Below are positions 46,774 to 56,800 of a stretch of DNA of 64,000 nt, in pieces; within the stretch, counting starts at the first letter, position 1, and the number at the start of each line of letters is the position of its first letter. The notes under the pieces were generated by a model. That model did no database searches. It saw nothing but the letters and a program-made list of their open reading frames with translations, and was not told the DNA's origin. This DNA is from Leishmania infantum JPCM5 (lineage: Eukaryota > Euglenozoa > Kinetoplastea > Trypanosomatida > Trypanosomatidae). Position numbers and translations under genes: made by a program. The DNA lies in the NCBI RefSeq assembly GCF_000002875.2, contig NC_009412.2, positions 5,001 to 69,000 on the forward strand, read 5' to 3'.

Positions 46774-48048
46774 ATGAGCAACTGTCCTCCCGCCTCAAGC
46801 TTCTGCGACTTTGGTGAGTGGAAGTCGGAAGAGGACGACTCAGAGGACTCATGCTCTTCCGACTTCTCTTCGTCGTCCAGCGCGCCCTACGTCGTCTGTG
46901 CGCAGTCCATCTCCTTTGCCACCGGGGCACTCGGCAAAGCGCAGCGCAAGCTCAGCGCCCTGCCGCTTTCGGACACAGACGAGGAGCTGCGCGCTGAAAT
47001 CGAGCAAAGCAGGCTGTCGCTGGAATGTAATCTGTCGGCACTGAGGCTGTCAGCAGTGCCATCTGATGTTCCACTCCAAATTTTGCGTAAGATTTCTCTG
47101 TCGGAGAACAAACTAGTTTCGTTGCCGGATGGGCTGTTCTTAAACGGATCCTTCGGTGCGCTGGTTGAGTTGGTCCTGAATACCAATCTGCTCACGTCCC
47201 TTCCGCTCTCTCTCTTTTACCTCCCACATCTTCAGGTGCTTTCAGTGAACAACAACTCGCTGACGTCGCTGCCATTTGAGAATGTGATAGGGGCAGAGCG
47301 CGACGCGGCGGGCGATCCGTTTCTGCCCTCGGTGCGGCGTATCGGAATGGAGTCGAACCAACTGCAGCTCCTGCCGTTGTCTTTGCTGGAGTGGTGCCCC
47401 TCTTTGGAGGAGTTGTTCTTGGCCATGAACGAGGCAATGCTCGATGAGCCCGTGTCGTATGACCGTCTTCAGAGGATACGCCGTCTTTCCACCAAGCGTG
47501 TCGTGCTCAGAGTTGATAATCGTCCTCGTTTTGTGAGGCAGATTGAGGCGCAGTGCTGGGCCCGGACTCTGCCATGGCTGCAAGTCGAGCTGAACAAGAT
47601 CTACCCTGACAAGGTGCTGGATTATCTCTTCCTAGGATCCCTGCGCACCGCGCAAACGGTGACTGTGTACCACGATCTAGACATCTGCTATGTTCTCACT
47701 GTGGGGCGCGACTTGGAGGCGGTAATTGAACCGTGGATGCAGCAGCTTGTTCTTCCTGTGAACGACTTTCCGGAGCAGAGCATGGTGCCCGTCTTCGATG
47801 ACGCCTTCAGGTTCATCGATGAGGCAAGATCGCACAAAAAGGGCGTCCTCATCCACTGCTTTGCCGGTCTTTCCAGGTCCGTGACGATTGCGGTGGCCTA
47901 TCTGATGCATCTCAAGGGCATCACACGCGATGATGCCCTTGCCTTGGTACGCCTTGCGAGGCCAGCGGCACAGCCAAATGATGGTTTTCTCCGTGAGCTG
48001 GGCGCCTACGAGGAGATGCTGCGCAGTCGTTGCGTTAGTCGCGAGTAA
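46774..48048 (+). CDS. Leucine-rich-repeat dual-specificity phosphatase
   Basis: 424 residues. The N-terminus is acidic and Ser-rich (about 15-37). Residues about 85-215 contain leucine-rich repeats (for example LSVNNNSLTSLPFENV). The phosphatase domain (about 275-418) keeps the signature HCFAGLSRS with catalytic C362 and R368, and a candidate general acid D331 in VNDFPEQS. It should remove phosphate from Tyr and Ser/Thr, or possibly other phospho-substrates. LRR-DSP fusions are known in trypanosomatids and plants rather than animals. The LRR part probably binds partners. Start supported by the acceptor AG at 46735-46736. Confidence 0.92.
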   Translation: MSNCPPASSFCDFGEWKSEEDDSEDSCSSDFSSSSSAPYVVCAQSISFATGALGKAQRKLSALPLSDTDEELRAEIEQSRLSLECNLSALRLSAVPSDVPLQILRKISLSENKLVSLPDGLFLNGSFGALVELVLNTNLLTSLPLSLFYLPHLQVLSVNNNSLTSLPFENVIGAERDAAGDPFLPSVRRIGMESNQLQLLPLSLLEWCPSLEELFLAMNEAMLDEPVSYDRLQRIRRLSTKRVVLRVDNRPRFVRQIEAQCWARTLPWLQVELNKIYPDKVLDYLFLGSLRTAQTVTVYHDLDICYVLTVGRDLEAVIEPWMQQLVLPVNDFPEQSMVPVFDDAFRFIDEARSHKKGVLIHCFAGLSRSVTIAVAYLMHLKGITRDDALALVRLARPAAQPNDGFLRELGAYEEMLRSRCVSRE

Positions 48049-49341
48049 GGCGGGGAGAGGGAATGGGTGGCACATGCCATCCTCGAGGGGTTTCTTTTTT
48101 GCTTGTTTTCTTTAGCGGCGGATGTGCCTTACCCCTGTAGGCTTTTCTGTTTCCCTTCCAACGTGCGTGTGTGTGCTTCTCTCCACCCCTCCCCCTCCCC
48201 TTTTGCATGAATGCACGCATGACGTAGAGTGTTTGTGCGCATCAGCGGCGTCGATGGCCTCCCCCCTCTCCCTTCTGGAAAGGCGTGCATGGGCTGTTGT
48301 GCCCGCCTCCATGAGCTTCTGCGCGGACGCCACGATAGAGTGTACGCCCGCTAAAGACGGAATCGTTTGCTTCCCTTTCCCTTTTCTTATCAGTCGTTCC
48401 CCGACCCCTTTCCTCCTGGAGTGTGCCCTGACTAGCCAACTTCGTGTCCGCTCATTGGTTTGTTGGCTAGAAGCAAGGAGACGGAAGGGAGTCAGAGGGA
48501 ACGGCATAACACAGCACTGTAGGTCCAGACGAGCATCCACGTACAGGGTGGATGCAATGCGCGGCGCGTTTTCACAATGCGGAAGCTAAACCGGCAACGC
48601 ATTAACTCGCGAGGGGATATATAGCAAGCCGTCCCGCTGTCTACATACAGGGACGGGTGAGCGTGTGTCTGGGTACGCCTGCATGTGGGTGCTTGAAGCC
48701 GTCGCGCACCGTAGAGATGCGGGATTTAGTGTCGTGTCGCTCATTTTCGCTGCCGGCATAGTGTGAGGATGGCGTACGAAGGCGCGAAGGAAGTTGAAAA
48801 AGTGAACTGTGTCGTGCCTGTGATGCGTACCGGAGGTGGCTCTGTGCCTTATAATCTGCTGTCTATCGTTGCGCCGCAGCGTGGCACGCCGGCGTGTTTC
48901 CGTGCGTCTACCTTCCCGCGTTTGACTCCTCCGTCCCTCTCCCCCTTTTCTTTGTAAACTCGAAACAAAAAAGACCTCCTCAGTAGGATGGTGTAGGTCC
49001 CGAGCACACCGAGTCGCCAAGAAAAACAGGACTACCTGGGCTTGCCTCCCTTGGCATTCGTGCTGCCGTCGCTTCGGATGCCACTTCCCTTCTTTCGCTT
49101 CCCCTCTCTTCTTTTGCTCACCTTGCTGATGTTTGGTATGTCTGAAGGAGGGGGGACGAGGGGCAAACATTACGCCTTACGTGTCCGGACGTGACGAGGC
49201 CGCAAGCGGCGAGGTGTCGAAAGGCGGCTTGTTTTTTGCCCTCTCTCAGTTCTGCTGTGGCTTCATCATCTGCTGTCCTCCCCTCCTCCTCCACCCTGAC
49301 CATATCTGCCCTCAACGCACTGCATTAGTGTACCGCCTCAA
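48049..49341. other. Intergenic/UTR sequence
   Basis: No gene supported. CT-rich patches occur near 48180-48200 and 49250-49300, and an AG at 49327-49328 just before the next ATG is a plausible acceptor. Confidence 0.5.
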
Positions 49342-49962
49342 ATGTCCTTCTACGCGTGGCGGGCCGTCTTTTACGGCTCCGTCTGGACGGCGGGGGATTT
49401 CTGTGCGCAGCTCTACGCCGCCCACAAGGAGGCGGCGGCGCGGCGCGCCTCCGGTGAGAAGCGGAAAAGCCCGCGCCCGAGTGGAGCGCAGATGTTTGCG
49501 ATGCTCGACAAGGAGCGTCTTGGGCAGAACACGCTCTTCGGACTTTCGATCGGCGGCTTTATTGGTCAGTATGAGCGCTTCCTCCCCCGCATCTTCGGCA
49601 CATTAACACGTAATCCCACACCGTGCCTATGCGCTCTCGGGCTACAGCAGCTGGCAGTGACACCTCTCATCCTCTGGTCCTACTTCAACGCCATGACCGC
49701 AGCGCGTGGAGGGCTGAGCGACCCGAGTTTCATGAATGAGCACAGCTTCGGGGCACGTCAGCGACACGACATCGCCAGCGTGGAGCGCCACATCCTTCAT
49801 GATGTGATGCCGTATCCGCTTCTCGTCTCATGGGGCGTGTATACGCCGCTCTTCACTCTGGCGTACATTGGCCCACCCCGCGCTTCCACGTTCTTCTCCA
49901 GCTGCCTCTTTGTGCCGTGGTGCGGCCTCGTCTCCCACACGCAGGGGAATGACCTCCTCTAG
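49342..49962 (+). CDS. Mpv17/PMP22-like small membrane protein
   Basis: 206 residues. The N-terminal span with SVWTAGDFCAQ (about 13-23) matches the family signature WGxGDxxAQ, and later segments (QYERFLPRIFG, TPLILWSYFNAM, SWGVYTPLFTLAY) occupy the places of the other spans. Mpv17 family proteins are inner mitochondrial or peroxisomal membrane proteins, thought to act as channels or in metabolite handling. The usual C-terminal W...NF.F.P motif is weak here (FVPWCGLVS), so this is a divergent member. A basic loop (EKRKSPRPS) follows the first span. Confidence 0.68.
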   Translation: MSFYAWRAVFYGSVWTAGDFCAQLYAAHKEAAARRASGEKRKSPRPSGAQMFAMLDKERLGQNTLFGLSIGGFIGQYERFLPRIFGTLTRNPTPCLCALGLQQLAVTPLILWSYFNAMTAARGGLSDPSFMNEHSFGARQRHDIASVERHILHDVMPYPLLVSWGVYTPLFTLAYIGPPRASTFFSSCLFVPWCGLVSHTQGNDLL

Positions 49963-52079
49963 GCTCCAGCACTGTGGGCATTGTGCCACGTGCTCCGAAA
50001 GAAGAGCTGTCGTTGCGCCCAGATGTATGCGTGCGTCTTTCTATGCTGCGGTTATGGCAGTTGGCGAGGACGCACCTCACTCGCAGCCGCCGAATGGCGG
50101 AAGAGAAAGCCTCTCTCTGACGCCCACCCTGGCGTCGCCTGTCGTTTCTTCGTTGTTGCTTGAGTCGTTTTGCTTCTCTCTTCGTGTGTGCGTGATTCTT
50201 TGTTTCGATTCCGTCCCTTGCCTCGGCGCGGAGTGCGCATGCATTTGTCTGTGCGTCCTCGTGTGCCGGTGTGGCTCAACTAGTCGTAACAGCTATGCTG
50301 AGCCCATAGAAAGACAGAGGGTGGCTCTCTCTTCATATCTGTGCCGCAAAGAGTGTCTGCGCATGATGCGACTGCATCGTACCCGCTCCACAAATCACCG
50401 TTTCCGTCCTCGCATGCGTGTGGTTGCTTTTCCATGCATCCTAACTTGGCCCTCTGCTCCTGCTTAGATGGTTGCGGGGCGAGGCGCGAGTGAGAGAAAT
50501 ATACAACGTGCATCAGAAACGGACCACGTGCATGTCTGTACCCGTTGTGGTGACACACACACACACACTCACACACCACCAAATGACAGACATTTTGTGC
50601 TGTCTAAAGAACGACTGAACTGCTGCGTCATGGCCATCTTCCACCCACCGCGGTGTAAGCACCGCTGCCCTCTTGTCCGTCACTTGATCCTATGTTTTTT
50701 CCCCTTTTTGCGACCTCCTCCTCCTGTCTCTCTCACGCTCCCCCGGCACTCTCCTGCCGCCGGCGTGGCACCTCGTTCCTCCTCTCTCATGCACGTCCTC
50801 TGACGGTCCCACACCGTCTTTCCGCGTCTCGTTCCTTTAGTTCTCTTACTACCCGATAGTATCGTCGCGTAGTAATAACGGCTTCACCTACTCACTATTC
50901 TCTCGCTTAGTTTGGTTTTGTTTTCGGTTGTGAGCTTCTTCTCTTCCCCTTACCTTTAGTTGTGCTTTAAGTGCTGCCTTTGTGTTGCGTGGTTGGCTGC
51001 TGTCGACTTGTCTGTGGCTTCTTTGCTTCTCTTCGTTTTTTATTTCTTGTTTTGCGTGTGCCTTTAGTGTTGCTCGAATACTGGTTTTGTCGCCGGATCT
51101 CTGCGCTCCACTTATAGTTTGGTTGTTTCGCATCTCCCTACTCGCGTCCTGTCTGTTCCTGTCTCTGTGTCTGTCGGAGCGTTCGCGTCTTTTACTTTTT
51201 GTTTGACTTGCCTTACGTGTTGTTGTGCTTTCCTCATCTCTTTACTCCTTTCGGTTTTGTTTCCATCTGGCTCTTCTCTTGCTGCTGCCCGTTGCGATAC
51301 TGTGCGTGCGGGTGTCTTTGGCAAACTTATCCAGTTTCAACTTTTATTCGTCGCATCTTTACGTCGAAGAGTATCACTGGCAGCGTCTGCACCCATGCAA
51401 AAGCCTTCCCGAGCGCCTTGATGCATCTCGCCTAGCCTCGAAAGATCAGTCGAGACCGGAAGAACGACTCAGACACGGTGGCCTTGGCCTTGCCGCTGCT
51501 TTCCCTTCTCTGTGTACGTGTCTTGTGGAGTATACCGCGTGTAGGTAAACGCACGTGGTTGGGAGAGAATCAGCACAACGTATTCTGTTGCTTCACCGTA
51601 CTTTGCGTTAACAGGTGCGTTCAGTATGAGGAGTGCGCGTGTTTTTTTTGCTGTATTTTGAGTGCACCGATCGGGCCTTTCCCCTTTTCCACAGAGCGTC
51701 ACAGCGTCAGCACATTCTTGGGTGTGGCAGCCTCCTATATTATTGCTTTTTAAGTCTCTCACCTCCTCCCCTGCACGCAGACACACAGACACACACACAC
51801 ACACACACACACACACAAGCACACAGTGAACTGCAGCACCCGCTAGCGCTGCTGCTCCGTGAACCAGTCTCTCTTCTCGATCACAAGGAAGGAGCCTTCC
51901 TTTCCTTCCTCCATTTCCGACCGTTCGTTGGGACCTGCAGAACCGTGAATGCGCTGTAGCGCAGAGTGCCCGGTAACAAGTAGCGCGCTGAACAGCTGCG
52001 AGCTTCACGGCGTGCGTGCGCGCGGTTTCTTTTGGTGGTCTGTGGGACATTCGAAGGCCACACTCTCGCCGACTTCACA
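49963..52079. other. Long intergenic/UTR region with CA repeats
   Basis: 2.1 kb without a supported gene. It carries (AC)n runs at about 50553-50569 and 51789-51816 and extensive T/C-rich sequence between 50690 and 51300, with many possible splice acceptors. Confidence 0.55.
51781..51826 (+). repeat. CA dinucleotide microsatellite
   Basis: A long run of AC units with few interruptions, the longest dinucleotide array in the window. It is in the 5' flank of the next gene and likely to vary in length between strains. Confidence 0.9.
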
Positions 52080-53855
52080 ATGATCAGCGATAGGCTTGAC
52101 TGCACAGAGGGGATGAGCTCTGCCAAGGTGTTACTGGCGAGCCCAACGGACTCGCCGCAGGAGGCGGTGCTCGAGGGCAACTTCGGGCTGTCCACCTCGA
52201 CAAGCGAGTGCTCGTCGCAGTCCAACTCCCATAGCCACCGGCGCGAAGTACCAGACAGTGCCCTCATCCCTGCCAGCGAGTGTGGCTCTATAAACTCGTG
52301 GATGCTCATCATTGATGAGGAGGATCGGCCGGCGCGCATGCTGTATGACGGGCTCTCATCATCTGAGGAGGAGCATCAGGTGCCACAGCTCATGTGCAAC
52401 GACGAGTTCCGCAGGTCTTCTTACCAACGTCAGGTGCAGCGGTGGCAGCAGGAGGAGACGGCGTACTTGAAGCACGAAGGCTGGTGTGAGCACCGCCTTA
52501 TCCTTCTCATGCAAGAGGCCTTCCGATGCAGCAGACAAAACCTGAAGCGTGCGTTCAGAGCTGGTGCCATGTCGGTAGAGGTGTACGCCACTCGGCTGGC
52601 GGGACTCAAAAACGCTCTGCTGCAGATCAAGAAGGAGTACCGCCGAACGCTGCAGCGCACGCGAGATCGCAAGGGAGACTTGTCCAGCATTGCGAGCAAG
52701 GCTGTAACGTGCATCGCCTCCGTTTACCCATGGAGCAGCAGCGGCTTTGTAATGGGGTTTGAGGAGAACGTCAGGTTTGGTCAGCTGGCGGATGTGATGG
52801 GCAGCGAGGGCCGACGTGGCGCACCACTGGAGCCCCCGACATCTCAGCAGTCTACCAACGTCGGCCTGGCTCCTTGCCGTGACATGGCTCCGATGTCAAA
52901 GGTGACGGATCCTGGCATGTCTTCCGAGCACCTCAACGCCGCTGCGCGGCCCGGGAACGATATGGCGTCGTACTACCAGGGGCGGCGTATCGTGACGCCC
53001 CGCGTTACTCTCTGTCCTCTACCACCTCGGCGTCAACTCTTCCGGAAGGGGGTGGCTCCAGACGGGTCTTTGCTCCTGTCGTCAGCGCACACCGGCACAT
53101 CGGCGGACGGCGTCGCATTTACGATAGGTCCTCTGCCTGTGGAGAACTTGAGCCGCAGCTTCTTTGCTGTCTCCCCGAACTGCCTGTCGCCCGACTCGCC
53201 AGCGCTGGTGCCACCGGCGTCGATAGCTGGCCCCTTCTGTAACGATGAAAGGCGATTTCTAGAGAAGCGCCAGCTTGTTGTGCAGGGGATGTCCTTCGTC
53301 TCGCAGTCGTTGGCGTCGAGCATTTTCATTTCGAGCCGGCGCGCCACCATTGCGTCGGCTACGATGCAAAAGCGACTGAATCTCGCCAAGGGCCAGGCGC
53401 CGCCTCCGACGTCGCACCCCGCTTCCTGCGCCACGGTGGTCGACACGCAGATTTATCTACCCCCACCCGCCTCCTTCGCGACAAGCAACTCTTTCCCAAA
53501 GGCAAACCGGGTGAAGCACGAAAGTGGAGCTGTTGGCGGCAGCACGATCAGTCTGAGTCGTTGCATTAGGCAAGCAATGCCCTGCTCGTCGCCGTTCCTC
53601 GCTCCTGGCAAGGGCTCCTTCCACGTAGACCCCTCCCCGAGTGCTCCTGTGGCATGTAGTCCACCCGCATACGAGCACGCAGTCGCCGTATCGAGCGAAC
53701 ACACGCACAGGCACCCTGTGCGCCTCCCTTCGTGTTACCATAGCCAGCTTCCAGGCGATAGAATGTGTTGCGACCGCATGAGTGTCCACTCACTCTTCTC
53801 TGAGATGCCGCCGGTGTCTCTGGAAGAGGAGAAGCACGTCAAGGAGTTATGGTGA
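52080..53855 (+). CDS. Conserved hypothetical protein, serine-rich
   Basis: 591 residues from the first ATG; the open frame begins 48 bases upstream at a TTG. The N-terminal 70 residues are Ser-rich. A helical, charged block at about 126-215 (starting EETAYLKHEGWCEHR and continuing through KKEYRRTLQRTRDRK) is the only part that looks folded. The rest is Ser/Pro/Ala-rich with scattered short motifs and probably disordered. The codon pattern is GC3-rich, as in real genes here. I do not recognise the family and assign no function. Confidence 0.62.
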   Translation: MISDRLDCTEGMSSAKVLLASPTDSPQEAVLEGNFGLSTSTSECSSQSNSHSHRREVPDSALIPASECGSINSWMLIIDEEDRPARMLYDGLSSSEEEHQVPQLMCNDEFRRSSYQRQVQRWQQEETAYLKHEGWCEHRLILLMQEAFRCSRQNLKRAFRAGAMSVEVYATRLAGLKNALLQIKKEYRRTLQRTRDRKGDLSSIASKAVTCIASVYPWSSSGFVMGFEENVRFGQLADVMGSEGRRGAPLEPPTSQQSTNVGLAPCRDMAPMSKVTDPGMSSEHLNAAARPGNDMASYYQGRRIVTPRVTLCPLPPRRQLFRKGVAPDGSLLLSSAHTGTSADGVAFTIGPLPVENLSRSFFAVSPNCLSPDSPALVPPASIAGPFCNDERRFLEKRQLVVQGMSFVSQSLASSIFISSRRATIASATMQKRLNLAKGQAPPPTSHPASCATVVDTQIYLPPPASFATSNSFPKANRVKHESGAVGGSTISLSRCIRQAMPCSSPFLAPGKGSFHVDPSPSAPVACSPPAYEHAVAVSSEHTHRHPVRLPSCYHSQLPGDRMCCDRMSVHSLFSEMPPVSLEEEKHVKELW

Positions 53856-56800
53856 CGTGGATGCTCGACCTAAGCAGGGGCATCGCGACTTCCACGTTCC
53901 GCCTATGATTAGCAGCGATTCGGCTGCGCCTAGTGAGGGGGAATTCGTCGCCAAGTGCGAAACGGAAACACTGCCTGGCGCAGCGTCGCAGCACACATTT
54001 GCGTGGTTCTGAGCTGCGCTCATGGTAGCGCCGCTCATTCCAACGCTTATTTTGCCTTTTGCTATGCGGAGTGTGACGCTCTGCCCACCGTCAGTCATAG
54101 TAAAGCTGCGTTGTGGCGATACCTGCGCCATTTCTGAGACACTGTCGTGCCCCCTTTCCACCGTACCTCCCGATTGGTACGGCTGCTTCTTGTCGTCACC
54201 TCGTTTCTCACGTTGTTTCAAGCGTGGACTGGGCGGCCCGCCCCCTGCCCCTCCCCCTGCACTTCTGCCCGTCAGAGCACGGTGCTTTTCCTTGCACCGC
54301 CAGCTCTGTGACGGGTGCCGTTCTTGACGGTGTCTACAATATTTGTGGCGTTAGTTTGCCGTGCTTGTGATCCTTCCTCTGTTCTTTTCGCGTTTTCTTT
54401 TCTTTCGCTGGCTCTCTGTGAGACTTTCTTGTAAGCCTTTTCCCTTTACATGATGTGTGCTCGTGTTTGTGTCGGGAAGAGGTCAAACGCGGCTCCCCAC
54501 GCCTCCTTCCCCCCTTTTGTTTTTCGTTTTCTGTTTTTGCTTCTGCCACTTGCGCTGAGGTTCGGCTGTGGTTTCGTGGCGATGTATCTCAAGGCTCTGC
54601 CTTCTTCCTCTCTCTGCATACCCTTTCCCTTTCTCCCTTGCGCCTTGGTTGTTAGAGGAGGCGTCCATGCGCGTCCACGTGCATGGGTGTGTGCATGCGT
54701 ATGTGTGCGTGTGCGCGTGCACTTGCAGCAGTGGTAGTATCGAATGGTCGGTGAAAGAGGCGAAGAGGAAAGAGTAGGTGGCCCTAGAAAGAGAGGCGCT
54801 CTTGCTCAGTCGAGTAGAGGCTTAGCGCTGCGCGCGTCTTCCAATTGGCGGTAGAAAGCTCCCTCTTTCATTGGCTATTATCAGTGATCTATTGCTTTTT
54901 TTTTCTGGTTTCTTCAAGACCCCGCTGTTCCTCCTCCGCCTCGTTCATTTGCCCTTCTTGTCGCTGCGTCTTTCGCACGTCTCCCTCATTCACGAATGAG
55001 CCTTTTTTTTCACCTATGCTCATGCTCCCTCTTTTTCTCTTGCTGTTGTCGTTTCTGCTTGGGTGTGGCTTTCTGTGCGGAGTGTCTTCTTTCACCTCTT
55101 CTGTTTCTCCTCTCTGCCTCCATCTCCCTCTGTGTGTGTGCGTGCATATGTGTGTGGCGGTCTCTCTCCCCCTTCCACCGAACCCCACTCCCTCTCCCCT
55201 TCCTCTTTTCGCCGCGTTCTTTTCTTTGTTTCTCCTTTCTTGTAGTTGGCCTGTAACGTGTGGCACGTCGCTTTCCCACCGCTTTCGCGCTCATGCGTGC
55301 GCGACATTACGGAAGACGAGCGCTCTATTCATTCGTCTATTTCACGTTCATGCGTCCTCTCTTCTGACATGCTTTCCTTTCTTCCTTTTCTGTAATTTTC
55401 AGAGATTGTTTGCGGGGGCTGTGTTTTGTCGACTGCTGTACTGTGCGCTCAACCCACGCTGGTAGGGTGATCTCTGTTGGCTGCTGGGTGATTATGCGAA
55501 GACACGAAGTGTGTCGGCACACCGTGGCGTTACTGCAGCGCGTTAACGCGCGTTTTGTTTATTAGTTTTCTCTCCTCTTTCACCTCCACCGATTTAGCAA
55601 TAACCAAGTGCTTAGTCGAAAGGGTCAGTGCGCGAAATGGCGAGAGGAGAGGCGGCGGAAGGGGGATGGAGTGAAGTCTGCGCACAGAGGGGAGTGACCC
55701 CCAGCTCCCGCACATACGCACGCGGGCACCCGGGTGGCGACCTTTCGTGTCGGCTGCCGGTGGTAAAACGCTTTTTGCTCTTCTGTGTCTTCCACCGGTT
55801 TGCCGCGGCGAGCGTCCAAGAAGACGCTGGGAGGGATGCGAAAGTGCTTGAAAGGCAGCCAGCCTCGCTTCATCACCCCCGGACCGCGTAGAAAGAAACG
55901 CCCATCATGCTATTAAATAAGTGGGCAAAATCGATTGTGCCCATGGTTGGCGCTACACTCTCAGGTCACGAAGCGTGTGTTGTTCAGATCTACCATTACT
56001 TTGCTACGCTAGACTCTCCGCTGCTGCGAGCAACAAGAAAGGGATAGAAAGCAGGCGGGGAGCCAGACAGGCCACGACGCGAGAGCATATGCACACCGAA
56101 GAGCCAAAAAAAAAGACGAACATCCTGTGAAGCGATGCGTGCCGCACATACACCGGGTAGGGAGCATGAGGGATAACGACAGCTGAGTATTACATAAAAG
56201 CGAAGAAGAAAAGGAACATGAAGAGCCCTGAGTGCAGGATGGGAGCACGTGTGGCGTTGTGCACAAAAGAGCATTCGCCGCAACCCTCATCTATGCCCGC
56301 TCGTTTCTCTTCCTTCGCTTATTCCTCTCCCATGCTTCTCTATTTTCCACCGCCACCGATGCACCCTTTCGCTTTCACTTTTTTGTCTCTGTTTGCTTTT
56401 TTGTTTTGTGTTGTCGGAGGGGGCGTACCCCGTGTGCTTTCGTTTGCATGTTTTCCTTGTGTCGTGTGGACGCCCGCACGCCGAAGCGAGTGAGTGGAGA
56501 CAAAAAAAAACTCATCAGTCGGATGAGCAGAGCGGAGCGGGAGTAACACAGGAGCCGAGGACACACACGATATATGGTTCTAGATACAGGGACACGCGGA
56601 AAGGACCCCCCCCCAAAAAAAAAAGAAACATTCCGCGCTGTAGCTCCTGGTATTAATCTGCTTCACACAGAGCTGTAGGCTTGTGCGCATGCGCAGCGTG
56701 GAGGCTTTCCTTCACTAGAGGAGCTTATGCGTCTCCATTTATTTTTCTTTTGTTTGCTTGTATCGTTTTCGAGCCTATCTTTGGCTGCGTCTCTCCCTCC

